This document shows, in pieces, positions 8,530 through 17,106 of a stretch of DNA of 62,699 nucleotides. A program made the position numbers and the translations under genes. Numbering within the stretch: position 1 is the stretch's first letter; each line of letters begins with the position of its first letter. Under the pieces are notes generated by a model. That model had not been told where the DNA came from. It saw only the letters and a list, made by a program, of their open reading frames with translations, and made no database searches. Source of the stretch: Hyphomicrobiales bacterium (GTDB taxonomy: Bacteria > Pseudomonadota > Alphaproteobacteria > Rhizobiales > Beijerinckiaceae); assembly GCA_900470775.1 (NCBI GenBank), contig UCBZ01000017.1, positions 1-62,699 on the forward strand, given 5' to 3'.

Positions 8530-8874
8530 ATGCGCCGCCTCGCCTTCGCCGCCCTTGCTGTGGCCCTGCCCGCAGCCGCCTTCGCCCATCACGGCTGGGG
8601 GTCCTACGATGCCCAGAACCCGGTGACGCTGACCGGGCCGATCAAGACGCTCGAATACGGCAACCCCCATGTCCATGCCGACATCACCGCCGACGGCAAG
8701 GACTGGGAGCTGACCTTTGCGCCGCCCTCGCGCATGCAGGCACGCGGCGCCCTGCAGGATCTGATCAAGGTCGGCACCACCGTCACGGCCTATGGCTATC
8801 CCAGCCGCGTCAGGCAGGGTGAGATGCGGGCGGAATGGATCGAGGTCGCCGGCAAGCGCTTCGAGCTGAGGTGA
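8530..8874 (+). CDS. Secreted DUF6152-like protein
   Basis: This is a 114-residue protein with a signal peptide (MRRLAFAALAVALPAAAFA) and then HHGWGSYD, the conserved His-rich start of the DUF6152 family. The remainder (LTGPIKTLEYGNPHVHADI, WIEVAGKRFEL) is consistent with a small periplasmic beta-rich domain. The function is unknown; the His residues could bind metal. It is followed at once by a membrane protein gene. Confidence 0.75.
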   Translation: MRRLAFAALAVALPAAAFAHHGWGSYDAQNPVTLTGPIKTLEYGNPHVHADITADGKDWELTFAPPSRMQARGALQDLIKVGTTVTAYGYPSRVRQGEMRAEWIEVAGKRFELR

Positions 8875-8880
8875 GCCGGC

Positions 8881-9357
8881 GTGGAGCATGCCGGCATCGC
8901 CATCCTGCAGACGCTCGAGCGCTCGGCCTTCGGGCTCGCCATCCGTGACGCCGTGCTGATCTATCCGATCGCCAATGTCGTGCATGTGCTGGCGGTGCTG
9001 GTCTTCTTCGCCAGCGTCGCGATCATGGATCTGCGCGTCCTCGGCGCGCTGCGCGACGACGCGGCGGAGAGCGTGATCCGCCGCTTCCGCCCGGTCTCGG
9101 TCGGCGCCTTCGGCGTGCTTCTCGGCAGCGGCATCATCCTGTTCACGCCCGAGGCGAGCGCGATCATCCGGAACCCCTCCTTCCAGATCAAGCTGGCACT
9201 GATCGCGGTCGGCTTGCTGAACGTCATCTGGATGGAGCGGGCGCTGAAGCGCGGCTATCCCGGCATGACGGCGCGCGCCGCGCGGGTTCCCGCCGCGCTT
9301 TCTCTCGTTATCTGGCTCGGCGTCGCCGCAGCCGGACGCTACATCGCCTATATCTGA
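8881..9357 (+). CDS. DUF6644-like small membrane protein
   Basis: This 158-residue protein starts at GTG 8881, five bases after GAGGTGA at the end of the preceding gene. It has four membrane helices (about residues 23-45, 70-90, 103-118 and 138-156) with short charged loops. The pairing with a DUF6152-like secreted protein suggests a joint envelope role, possibly with metal or redox chemistry; this is inference. A palindromic repeat follows. Confidence 0.7.
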   Translation: MEHAGIAILQTLERSAFGLAIRDAVLIYPIANVVHVLAVLVFFASVAIMDLRVLGALRDDAAESVIRRFRPVSVGAFGVLLGSGIILFTPEASAIIRNPSFQIKLALIAVGLLNVIWMERALKRGYPGMTARAARVPAALSLVIWLGVAAAGRYIAYI

Positions 9358-9373
9358 TGGCCATATCCCCCAC

Positions 9374-9490
9374 GGCCCTCATCCTGAGGAGCCGCGAAGC
9401 GGCGTCTCGAAGGATGCTCCAGCAGGATCCAGAGATATCTGGAGCATCCTTCGAGACGAAGCCTGCGGCTTCTCCTCAGGATGAGGGCTG
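9374..9490. repeat. Palindromic repeat, family 1 copy 1
   Basis: This element starts CCCTCATCCTGAGGAGC and ends with the inverse GCTTCTCCTCAGGATGAGGGC. A second nested pair, TCTCGAAGGATGCTCCAG and TGGAGCATCCTTCGAGA, flanks the centre. The same pattern recurs at 37567-37674 and, inside a coding frame, at 48991-49108. Confidence 0.9.
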
Positions 9491-9601
9491 TGGGTATCGA
9501 TCGAGATGTCCGAATGCCGGCCTGGGGTATCGGCTACGCGGATTTGAGGGTTCTCCGCGCCGCGCAGTTCGGCTAAAGGACTGTCGATCAGGAGTTCTCC
9601 C

Positions 9602-10204
9602 ATGCAGCCCTTCACCACGCTGACCTCGACCCCCGCGCCCTTGAAGGTGATCAATGTCGACACCGACATGATCATCCCCAAGCAGTTCCTCAAGACGATC
9701 AAGCGCACCGGTCTTGGCACCGCGCTCTTCGCCGAGATGCGCTACAAGGAGGACGGTTCGGAGAACCCCGATTTCGTGCTGAACCAGCCGGCCTATCGCA
9801 AATCCGAGATCCTCGTCGCCGGCGACAATTTCGGCTGCGGCTCCTCGCGCGAGCATGCGCCCTGGGCCCTGCTCGATTTCGGCATCCGCTGCGTGATCTC
9901 GACCTCGTTTGCCGACATCTTCTACAACAACTGCTTCAAGAACGGCATTCTGCCGATCGTGGTGACGCCTGAGGATCTCGAGAAGCTCTTCGACGACGCC
10001 GATCGCGGCTCCAACGCCACGCTGACGGTCGATCTGGCAAAGCAGCAGATCACCGGCCCCGATGGCGGCACCGTGACCTTCAACATCGACCCGTTCCGCA
10101 AGCACTGCCTCATGAACGGCCTCGACGACATCGGCCTGACCCTGGAGAAGGCCCCCAAGATCGCGGCCTATGAGGAAAAGCTGAAGCAGCGCGCTTGGGC
10201 TTGA
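9602..10204 (+). CDS. leuD: 3-isopropylmalate dehydratase small subunit
   Basis: LeuD is the swivelling small subunit that joins LeuC to form isopropylmalate isomerase. The product is 200 residues, with the family blocks [21 protein letters not shown] near the N-terminus and [17 protein letters not shown] at about residues 76-92. AGGAG lies seven bases before ATG 9602. It is separated from leuC by other genes and from the preceding gene by a palindromic repeat, so it probably has its own promoter. leuB is not in the window. Confidence 0.97.
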   Translation: MQPFTTLTSTPAPLKVINVDTDMIIPKQFLKTIKRTGLGTALFAEMRYKEDGSENPDFVLNQPAYRKSEILVAGDNFGCGSSREHAPWALLDFGIRCVISTSFADIFYNNCFKNGILPIVVTPEDLEKLFDDADRGSNATLTVDLAKQQITGPDGGTVTFNIDPFRKHCLMNGLDDIGLTLEKAPKIAAYEEKLKQRAWA

Positions 10205-10213
10205 TGGCTCTTT

Positions 10214-10306
10214 CGTCATGGTCGGGCTTGTCCCGACCATCCATGTCTGCCTTGGTCGGGAACAGTGTTTTAGACGTGGATGCTCGGCACAAGGCCGAGC
10301 ATGACG
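10214..10306. repeat. Two-hairpin intergenic repeat, family 3
   Basis: Two hairpins are present: ATGGTCGGG/CCCGACCAT at about 10218-10240 and ATGCTCGGC/GCCGAGCAT at about 10280-10303. CGTCAT and ATGACG mark the outer ends. It lies between the converging ends of leuD and the DUF1501 gene and could act as a bidirectional terminator. I found one copy in this window. Confidence 0.7.
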
Positions 10307-10313
10307 GATCGAC

Positions 10314-11558
10314 CTACCCCACCAGCCCCGCCATCGGCCCGATCGCGCCGCTGCCTGGAAACACCCGCTCGGCCAGCACCGGCCCCGACAAACCGAACAG
10401 CTCGGAGACCACGCCCTTCGCCACGGCGCGGATATCGGTGGTCGGCTTGAGGTCGCGCTTCTCGTAGAGCTGTTCGGGCTTCAGCCCCGGCCAGTCGACG
10501 ATCATCCGCCCGCCCTTGACCGCTCCGCCGACCAGGAAGGCGACGGTGCCGGTGCCATGATCGGTGCCGACCGTGCCGTTGACACGCGCCGTGCGGCCGA
10601 ACTCGGTGACCACCATCACCACCGTGTCCTTCCAGACCGGCTTCAGCCCCTGCTCGAAACTCGCCAGCGCGCCGTCGAGTCCGCCCAGCAACTGCGCCAG
10701 CCGCCCCTTGGCCCCACCCTCATTCGCGTGTGTGTCCCAACCTTCGAAGGCCAGCGCGGCGATGCGCGGCCCGTCATCGGCGCCAACCAGCGCGGCCGCG
10801 CCTTCGGCGATCCGCTTCATCCCATCGGCGCTGTCGGGACCGCCACCGCCCTTGGCCTCGCCGCTCATGCCGCGCCGCTGCGCGATCTCCTCGGTCAGCT
10901 TCGCCTGCGCCAGCGCTCGGGCCAGTCCGGGATCGCGCTGGCCATAGAGGTCTTCCAGCCGCTGGATCAGGTCGGAACCAGCCCGCGCCATGCGCGGCGG
11001 CGCCCAGCCGAGGATCGGCGCCTCGCCCCGCACCACAAGCGGCGGCACGACGCCGACGCCGAGCACGCCGCGCTGGGAAATGCCCTCGCCCGCCGGCAGG
11101 CTGGCGATCAGCCGGTTGAGCCAGCCGCTCTCCGTCTTGCCCGGCCCCGCCTGCCCGCTTTCGAGCACATCCTGTCCGTCGAAATGCGAGCGCTCGCGGT
11201 AGCCGGTGGCCGCGGCATGCACGACGCTGGCCTGGCCCGAGGCATAGAGCCTCGCCAGATTCGGCATCGCCGGATGCAGATAGAAGAAGCCGTCGAGCGG
11301 CAGCGCCGCATCGGGCCCGTCCCGCGTCAGCGCGATGTCGTCGCGGAGCGCCGCATAATCGGGATCGCCGATCGGCGGCACCGCCGACAATCCGTCGAGC
11401 GCGCCGCGCAGCACCACCAGCAGGAAGCGCGGATCGCGCGAGCCCGCCGCCGCATAGGCGAATTTCGGCACGAAGGACCAGGCGAAGAGCGCGCCAGCCG
11501 CACCGAGCACGGCACGGCGCGAGGGCGTCATCCGTTCGCAATCGTCGTCGTCGAGCAT
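10314..11558 (-). CDS. DUF1501 family protein, Tat-exported
   Basis: The 414-residue protein has a twin-arginine-type signal (SRRAVLGAAGALFAWSF) and DUF1501 features: FLLVVLRGALDGL, HSxx-like HFDGQDVLESGQ, TEFGRTARVNGTVGTDHGTG. DUF1501 proteins belong to the alkaline-phosphatase/sulfatase-like superfamily, are often paired with DUF1800 proteins, and have unknown substrates. That pairing holds here: the DUF1800 gene ends five bases before this start. The product is expected in the periplasm. Confidence 0.88.
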   Translation of the reverse strand: MLDDDDCERMTPSRRAVLGAAGALFAWSFVPKFAYAAAGSRDPRFLLVVLRGALDGLSAVPPIGDPDYAALRDDIALTRDGPDAALPLDGFFYLHPAMPNLARLYASGQASVVHAAATGYRERSHFDGQDVLESGQAGPGKTESGWLNRLIASLPAGEGISQRGVLGVGVVPPLVVRGEAPILGWAPPRMARAGSDLIQRLEDLYGQRDPGLARALAQAKLTEEIAQRRGMSGEAKGGGGPDSADGMKRIAEGAAALVGADDGPRIAALAFEGWDTHANEGGAKGRLAQLLGGLDGALASFEQGLKPVWKDTVVMVVTEFGRTARVNGTVGTDHGTGTVAFLVGGAVKGGRMIVDWPGLKPEQLYEKRDLKPTTDIRAVAKGVVSELFGLSGPVLAERVFPGSGAIGPMAGLVG

Positions 11559-11563
11559 CGGCC

Positions 11564-13030
11564 TTACCTCCGCTGGAATTCGGGCGACATCAGCAGCAGC
11601 GCCAGGGCCTGCGGCTTGCTCTCGGCCCGCGCCACCGCCTGCCGCGTCTGCGCGGACATGAGCGGGCCGAGGATCTCCTCAGCCAGCGCGCGCGGGTCGG
11701 GCACATTGCCCGCCGCTTGGCGGCCCCAGCCGGCGGCGACGTCGATGCGGGTCTTGATGCCCTCGGGCGAGCCCCAGGCATCGTTGCCGTCGGGATAGCC
11801 GTTGGGGCCTGATGGCTGCCAGAAAGGCTGCCCCATCGCGTTGAGCGGCCCGATGATCTGGCCGAAATCGGGCTTGCGCCCGAGCGCGCGAAACGCCGCG
11901 ATCAGGAACTCCTGCGGCGAGCGGATCTTGGTCGGCTCCGCCGTCCAGGCCGCGTCGGACTCGACCAGCGCCCGCGAGACGGCCGCGAGATCGCCTTCTG
12001 TCCGACGAAACACGGTCGAGAGGTCGCGCACCAGCGCGGGCGGCGGGTCGTCGGCGACGAAATGCCGGACGAGTTTGAGCGCGATGAAATCGGCCGTGGC
12101 GGGGTGATTTGCCAGATCGCTGAACGCTGCCAATCCCTGCGCCTTGCCGGGCTGACCATAATGCTTGCCGAGCATGGCCGGTGCGCCGGGCTCGTGCAGC
12201 CCGGCATTGAAGGCAAACGAGCCGGGAAAGCCGAGCACCGCCTCGCGCCCCACCACCGTCCAGCCGGTGATGATGCGGGCGAGGTTGGTGACGTCGACCT
12301 GGGCATAGCCGCCGGAGACGCCGAGCGTGTGCAGTTCCAGGATTTCGCGGGCGAGGTTCTCGTTCAGGCCGCGCCCGCGTCTTTTGCCGGCCGGCGAGGA
12401 CGGGCCGATCGAGAGCCGGTTGTCGAGGAATTCGAGCATCGCCGGGTGGCTCTCGGCAGCGACCAGCATCTCCTCGAAGCGGCCGAAGACATGCGGGCGG
12501 ATCGCCTCGCGCTCATAGGCCCCGGCCATGATCCGCGTCATGTTGCTCTTGGTCGCGCCAATGCAGAAATGGTTCGACCAGAACTGCACCAGCCGCTCGC
12601 CAAAGCCGGTCTCGGCCTCCAATGCGAGGCGCGTCCGCGCCAGAACCTCGTCGCGATAGGTCCGGTAGGGCAGCGCCGGCTCGTTGGCAGGCTTCTCGTT
12701 GGCGGGCTTGGGCTGCGCCACCTGGTTCTGGCTTGTCGCCGGAGCTGGCGGGGCAGGCACAGGCGGCGCCGCTGCGACCTTCGTTTCAGCCGCCCGACGC
12801 GCCTCGCGCTCGAGTTTTTCGCGATCCTCGAAGGCATAGAGCGCAGCCCCGATCTCGGCCGCCCCCGAGAAAGGCACACCGGCAGGCTGCGGCAGCACGC
12901 GCCGGTCGATCTCGGCAAGCAGGCGCTCGCGCACCGCCGCCCGCAACTCGGCGCTCTGGCCCAGCGCGAAGCCCAGTCCGAAACGCTGCAATCCCACGCT
13001 GTCGCTGCGTGCATCGGACGGGCTCGCCAT
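11564..13030 (-). CDS. DUF1800 family protein
   Basis: This 488-residue protein has DUF1800 markers: FWSNHFCIG, ENLAREILELHTLGVSGGYAQVDV, ARIITGWTV and KLVRHFVAD. A Pro/Ala-rich linker (about residues 75-115) interrupts the N-terminal part. ATG 13030 is chosen, with GGAG nine bases upstream; the longer frame runs through a region of poor coding character. It forms a two-gene operon with the DUF1501 gene. No clear signal peptide is seen, so it may be co-exported or act in the cytoplasm. Biochemical function is unknown. Confidence 0.87.
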   Translation of the reverse strand: MASPSDARSDSVGLQRFGLGFALGQSAELRAAVRERLLAEIDRRVLPQPAGVPFSGAAEIGAALYAFEDREKLEREARRAAETKVAAAPPVPAPPAPATSQNQVAQPKPANEKPANEPALPYRTYRDEVLARTRLALEAETGFGERLVQFWSNHFCIGATKSNMTRIMAGAYEREAIRPHVFGRFEEMLVAAESHPAMLEFLDNRLSIGPSSPAGKRRGRGLNENLAREILELHTLGVSGGYAQVDVTNLARIITGWTVVGREAVLGFPGSFAFNAGLHEPGAPAMLGKHYGQPGKAQGLAAFSDLANHPATADFIALKLVRHFVADDPPPALVRDLSTVFRRTEGDLAAVSRALVESDAAWTAEPTKIRSPQEFLIAAFRALGRKPDFGQIIGPLNAMGQPFWQPSGPNGYPDGNDAWGSPEGIKTRIDVAAGWGRQAAGNVPDPRALAEEILGPLMSAQTRQAVARAESKPQALALLLMSPEFQRR

Positions 13031-13167
13031 GCGGTCGTCTCCGCTCGTTTGTCGGGCGGACGCAGATTGGCCGCAGAACTGTGGCGAAAACCAGAAGCGA
13101 AACGCGAGAATCTGACGTTTCGCCGGATCGGCCGCAACCGACGGAGCCCAAATCGGCCTCCAATCAA

Positions 13168-13199
13168 GGAAAAACCGCCGCCCTTGCGAGGCGGCGGTT
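13168..13199 (-). terminator. Terminator after the DUF4394 gene
   Basis: A 10-base perfect stem (AACCGCCGCC at 13173-13182, GGCGGCGGTT at 13190-13199) reads on the minus strand into a short T-run. It is placed 28 bases beyond the DUF4394 stop. Confidence 0.85.
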
Positions 13200-13227
13200 C
13201 CCGAATCGTCGGTCAGGATCGGGCTGG

Positions 13228-14022
13228 TCACATCGCCGGAAGCGCCGCGACATCACGCACCGGCGCGCTCAGCCCGGTCACCTTTCCAACCATCGAGGCC
13301 TTGCCGGTGGCGAGGTCGACCTTGTGCAGAGCGCCGTCCGCGAGCAGCCAGCCGGTGTTCGTGCCATCCGCGGCGGTCTCGATGTCGAAGGCGATCGCCT
13401 TCGGCATCACGCCGAGCTTTCCGATGGCGCCGAGCACGCCGTCATTGGGCGGCGCCTGCTTGATCAGCCCGCCGATCTTGCCGTCGATGTCGTAGAGCGC
13501 CGTTTCCTTGGTGCCCTTGACGGAGTTGCTGTAGGCGCCGGCGACGATCATCGGGGCCTCGCCCTTGTGCATGTCGGTCTCGGCGAATTTCAGCTTGCCG
13601 TCGACGGTGGTCTTGCCGTCCTCGACATTGACGCGAAGATTGGTGCCGTCCGAGCCGATGACGCGCAGTCGGTCGGCGGCCGGGTTGAAATCGACGGTCG
13701 CCATCGCGCTGGCAGCCAGCACGGTGTCCATCTTCGACTTCATCACCGCCTTGCCGTCCTTGTCGACGGTGTAGATCGTGCCGTCGGTGGTCAGCGCATA
13801 GAGCATGCCGTCGGCAGGGCGGACATCGATGCCGGCGATCTTTCCGGAAAGGCCGGTGACCTTCATCGACTTGCCGGCCTTCTGGGTCGCGGTGTCGATC
13901 ATGGTGAGGGTGTCGTCGCCGGTCAGCGCGGCGAGCATGCCGGCCTGGGCAGAAAGGGAAGCCGCGAAAGAGGCACCGAAGATGGTCGAGGCGATCAGCG
14001 CGAGGCGTGTGGTCCTTGTCAT
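13228..14022 (-). CDS. Secreted DUF4394 protein
   Basis: The 264-residue protein has a signal peptide ending near SAQA and then a DUF4394 body: LTGDDTLTMIDTAT, IDVRPADGMLYALTTDGTIYTVD, VDFNPAADRLRVIGSDGTNLRVNV and AIAFDIE. The repeated strands suggest a beta-propeller-like fold. AGGAGGA lies at good distance before ATG 14022. It is divergent from an ECF sigma factor and its anti-sigma factor, so it may be a target of that sigma factor; I could not identify a convincing ECF promoter pair in the 194-base gap. Confidence 0.85.
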   Translation of the reverse strand: MTRTTRLALIASTIFGASFAASLSAQAGMLAALTGDDTLTMIDTATQKAGKSMKVTGLSGKIAGIDVRPADGMLYALTTDGTIYTVDKDGKAVMKSKMDTVLAASAMATVDFNPAADRLRVIGSDGTNLRVNVEDGKTTVDGKLKFAETDMHKGEAPMIVAGAYSNSVKGTKETALYDIDGKIGGLIKQAPPNDGVLGAIGKLGVMPKAIAFDIETAADGTNTGWLLADGALHKVDLATGKASMVGKVTGLSAPVRDVAALPAM

Positions 14023-14216
14023 GTCGTCTTCCTCCTATTCATGTAGAGGTACCGCTCGGGCGGTTGGCGGCCGCGGCACTCGCAGCGGATATGCTGGGCT
14101 GCGCGGGGCGGATGCGGACTGAAAAATAAAGAAAAAATGCGCATCCGAACGGGAACCCGCCGCGTAGAACGGGGTTGGCGACCGGTCTCTCGGGCTGACG
14201 CCGGAAGGAGACGGGG

Positions 14217-14777
14217 ATGGCGGGGGGCGCGTTGACACAGAAGGCAGGAGAGATCGAGGCGGCGCTCCTGGCGTGCGCCGCGGGAGATAAATCCGCGCTC
14301 CGCCGCATCTATGATGCCGAGTCGGCGCGTATGATCGGTGTGGCGCAGCGTCTGCTCAAGCGCCGCGCGCTGGCCGAGGAGGCGGTGCAGGATGCCTTCG
14401 TCCTGATCTGGCGGCATGCCGCGCGGTTCGATCCGCAGCGCGGCGCCGGCCTGACCTGGATCTATGCGATCCTGCGCAACCGCTCTCTCTCGATCCTGCG
14501 CGACGAGAAGCGGACTGAAACGAGCGATGCCCCTGTCTCCGAAGAGGCGGCAAGCGAAGAGGACGATCCCGAGACGGTCATGTCGAAACTGTCGGATGCC
14601 AAGGCGCTGCACGCCTGCCTCGAGACCCTGCCGCCGCAGCGGCGCGGCCTCGTGCTGCTCGCCTTCGTCCAGGGCCTGACCCATGGCGAGATCGCAGGCC
14701 GGCTGAAGCTGCCGATCGGCACGGTCAAATCCTCGATCAGGCGCTCGCTGATGTCCCTGAAGGAGTGCCTCGGATGA
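14217..14777 (+). CDS. ECF-type RNA polymerase sigma factor
   Basis: This is a 186-residue sigma-70 family protein of the ECF group. Region 2 is visible in the segment RIYDAESARMIGVAQRLLKRRALAEEAVQDAFVLIWRHAARFDPQ, ending in GAGLTWIYAILRNRSLSILR. Region 4 has the helix-turn-helix LTHGEIAGRLKLPIGTVKSSIRRSLMSL. AAGGAG precedes ATG 14217. The start of the anti-sigma gene overlaps its stop as ATGA. With the RskA-like partner it resembles SigK-type systems, which respond to envelope or redox stress; the signal here is unknown. Confidence 0.9.
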   Translation: MAGGALTQKAGEIEAALLACAAGDKSALRRIYDAESARMIGVAQRLLKRRALAEEAVQDAFVLIWRHAARFDPQRGAGLTWIYAILRNRSLSILRDEKRTETSDAPVSEEAASEEDDPETVMSKLSDAKALHACLETLPPQRRGLVLLAFVQGLTHGEIAGRLKLPIGTVKSSIRRSLMSLKECLG

Positions 14778-15520
14778 GCCCCTCGACGGATCTGAACGGA
14801 ACGCCGCAGGAGCGCGACGCGCTGGCCGGCGAATATGTCCTCGGCCTCGTCGAGGGCGCCGATAGGACCGCTCTGGAGCAGCGCATCGAGCGCGAGCCCG
14901 CACTCGCGGCCTCCGTCGAAAGCTGGCGCGGCCACCTTGCCGCGATCGACGCGACCGCGCGGCCGATCCCGCCCTCGCCCGGCCTCTGGCCCCGGATCGA
15001 GGCGGAGATCGCGGCGATCCTGCCCGCCGCCGAGCGTGGCCGGCTCAAGGCGCTCAAGGCTGGCAATACGCTGGCCGACTGGTGGAACAGCCTGTTCATC
15101 TGGCGCGGCGCGGCTCTCGCCGGCGCCCTGGCGGCGATCCTGCTCGCCATCGGCCTGAACGGCGCGCTCGACCGCGCCAGGCGCCAGCCGCTGATGGTGG
15201 CGGTGCTGCTGACGGATACCAATGTCGCGGCCGCCGTGGTCAACACCTTCGCCGATGGCCGCGTCGAGATGGTGCCGCTGCAGAATATCGCCGTGCCCGA
15301 AGGCAAGGCGCTCGAAATCTGGACGCTGTGGGACCGCGCTGTCGGCCCCCGATCCGTCGGCCTGATCGACCGTGCCCGCACGACGCCGCTGCGGCTGGAT
15401 CAATTGCCGCTCGGCAAGGACCAGCTCTTCGAGATCACGATCGAGAACGCGACAGGCTCGCCGACAGGGCGGCCAACCGGCCCGATCGTCGCGAAGGGAA
15501 CCACATCGCAGGCGTTGTGA
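14774..15520 (+). CDS. RskA-like anti-sigma factor
   Basis: The 248-residue protein has a cytoplasmic N-terminal region (DALAGEYVLGLVEG, then PALAASVESW), one membrane helix (ALAGALAAILLAIGL, about residues 118-134) and a periplasmic RskA-type domain (VLLTDTNVAAAVVNT, PEGKALEIWTLW, LGKDQLFEITIE). It should hold the neighbouring ECF factor inactive at the membrane. ATG 14774 overlaps the sigma stop; AAGGAG lies nine bases upstream. An in-frame GTG at 14765 has no spacing for a ribosome-binding site. The zinc-binding HxxxCxxC motif of some anti-sigma factors is absent. Confidence 0.88.
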   Translation: MSPSTDLNGTPQERDALAGEYVLGLVEGADRTALEQRIEREPALAASVESWRGHLAAIDATARPIPPSPGLWPRIEAEIAAILPAAERGRLKALKAGNTLADWWNSLFIWRGAALAGALAAILLAIGLNGALDRARRQPLMVAVLLTDTNVAAAVVNTFADGRVEMVPLQNIAVPEGKALEIWTLWDRAVGPRSVGLIDRARTTPLRLDQLPLGKDQLFEITIENATGSPTGRPTGPIVAKGTTSQAL

Positions 15521-15576
15521 AGGTTAAGTCGAGGCGAACGCGAACTGCCGCCCCCTCTCATATCGCGAGGAAACGC

Positions 15577-15685
15577 GCCGTCATCCTGGTCAAGCGGCGA
15601 AGCCGCGCAGATCCGGGATCCATCAAGGGGCGCCAGTGCTCTACGATGGATCCCGGGACGACCTGCGGTCGCCCAGGATGACGGC
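15577..15685. repeat. Palindromic intergenic repeat, family 2 copy 2
   Basis: The element runs from GCCGTCATCCTGG to CCAGGATGACGGC, with inner arms GGGATCCAT and ATGGATCCC. It has the same nested layout as 4087-4193 and 52073-52177, but with CCTGG in place of CCCGG in the outer arm. It follows the anti-sigma gene. Confidence 0.85.
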
Positions 15686-15723
15686 CGTGCTTCTTCGAAT
15701 CGAAGGCAGCCTTCAAGCACACC

Positions 15724-15861
15724 TCAGAGGCCGTCATAAGCCTCGGCATCGGCCGCGCTCGACCATTCGTGCATGATTGAGATCAGCGCCGCCAGATAAA
15801 GCGCGTCCGAAGGGCACTCATCGTCGGCGGGTTCAGGCCCTTCGTCGGTGTCGCAGCTCAT
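15724..15861 (-). CDS. Small acidic protein, unknown (45 aa)
   Basis: A 45-codon frame starts at ATG 15861 and ends in TGA. The product starts MSCDTDEGPEPADDECP, is strongly acidic, and has a central hydrophobic helix (ALYLAALISIMHEW). Its third-position GC bias and amino-acid composition look like real coding sequence. It lies between a palindromic repeat and the 3' end of the RecD-like helicase gene, on the same strand as the helicase and 58 bases downstream of it. The ribosome-binding site is poor. I do not recognise a family. Confidence 0.5.
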   Translation of the reverse strand: MSCDTDEGPEPADDECPSDALYLAALISIMHEWSSAADAEAYDGL

Positions 15862-15919
15862 CGTGGCACACCCGTTTAGCGCGTTCCGGCAGCAATCATA
15901 AGGTCCGGCCGCCGATCGC

Positions 15920-17011
15920 TCAAACCACCACCGTGATCGTCTCCGCTGCCCGCGTCAGCCCGGTATAGAGCCACCGCGCCCGGTGCTCGCGGAAGGCGAA
16001 GCTTTCGTCGAACAGCACGATGTCGTTCCATTGCGAACCCTGCGCCTTGTGGACCGTCAGGGCGTAGCCGAAGGTGAATTCGTCGGTGTGCTTGCGCAGC
16101 TCCCAGGGGATTTCGTCCTCGGTGCCATCGAAGAAGTTCGGCAGCACCGAGACCTTCACCGGCTTGGCCGAAGGGTCGTCCTCCGGCGTCACCCGCATGG
16201 TGACGAGCCCCTTCTTCGAGGTCTTCAGCTCCTGCACGATCCATGAGCCGCCATTGAGCAGGCCCTTGCTCTTGTCGTTGCGCAGGCAGACCAGCTTCTC
16301 GCCCGCGACCGGCACGGTCTCGGTGCGGCCCATGATCTGGCGCATCCGGGCATTGTAGTTGCGCCGCGTCTTGTTCATGCCGACCAGCACCTGGTCGGCG
16401 CTCATCACCAGTTGCGGATCGACCTCGCTGCGCCGGATCACGCGGCTGGGACCATACTCGCCGACATCGAGCCGCCCGCCCTCGCGCACGGTCATCGACA
16501 TCCGCACGATCGGGTTGTCGGCCGCCTGGCGGTGCACCTCGGTCAGCATGATGTCGGGCTCGGATTCGGTGAAGAAGCCGCCGCCCTTGACGGGGGGGAG
16601 CTGCGCCGGGTCGCCCAGCACCAGCACCGGCGTGCCGAAGGAGAGCAGGTCACGGCCGAGGTCTTCATCGACCATCGAGCACTCGTCGATGATGATTAGC
16701 TTGGCCTTGGCTGCCGTGCTCTCGCGGTTGAGCACGAAGGTCGGGCTCTCTTCGTCGACGCCGCGGGAGCGGTAGATCAGCGAATGGATCGTCTGCGCGC
16801 CGACGCAGCCCTTGTTGCGCAGCACCAGCGCGGCCTTGCCCGTGAAGGCCGCGAAGGCGACATCGCCATCGACAGCCTCGGCGATATGGCGCGCCAGCGT
16901 GGTCTTGCCGGTGCCTGCATAGCCGAACATCCGGAACAGCTGCGGCTCGCCGGCCTGGAGCCAGCGCGCGACCGCGCTGAGCGCGGCATCCTGTTGCGGC
17001 GACCAGGTCAT
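15920..17011 (-). CDS. RecD-like ATP-dependent DNA helicase
   Basis: This 363-residue superfamily 1 helicase has Walker A (GYAGTGKTTLA, about residues 29-39), motif Ia (FAAFTGKAA), Walker B (IIIDECSMVD), motif III (LVLGDPAQLPPV), motif IV (TEVHRQA) and the C-terminal UvrD_C_2 motif (YALTVHKAQGSQW) with motif VI (WLYTGLTRA). The length suits short RecD2-like or Dda-like enzymes rather than RecD of RecBCD, and no recB or recC is near. It probably acts 5' to 3' in repair or replication restart; that polarity is known for the family, not shown here. Confidence 0.9.
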   Translation of the reverse strand: MTWSPQQDAALSAVARWLQAGEPQLFRMFGYAGTGKTTLARHIAEAVDGDVAFAAFTGKAALVLRNKGCVGAQTIHSLIYRSRGVDEESPTFVLNRESTAAKAKLIIIDECSMVDEDLGRDLLSFGTPVLVLGDPAQLPPVKGGGFFTESEPDIMLTEVHRQAADNPIVRMSMTVREGGRLDVGEYGPSRVIRRSEVDPQLVMSADQVLVGMNKTRRNYNARMRQIMGRTETVPVAGEKLVCLRNDKSKGLLNGGSWIVQELKTSKKGLVTMRVTPEDDPSAKPVKVSVLPNFFDGTEDEIPWELRKHTDEFTFGYALTVHKAQGSQWNDIVLFDESFAFREHRARWLYTGLTRAAETITVVV

Positions 17012-17106
17012 GCTGGGGTGGGCGTGTTCGGAGACATGCCCGCAGATGGGGACGAGTCGCGCGCCGAAGGCAAGAGAGATGACGAGCGCGATGGCGCCAA
17101 ACCGGT

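Noticed and set aside
10557..11798. A 413-codon plus-strand frame over the DUF1501 gene
   Set aside because: The minus-strand DUF1501 gene has a signal peptide, family motifs and an operon partner; the plus frame has none of these.
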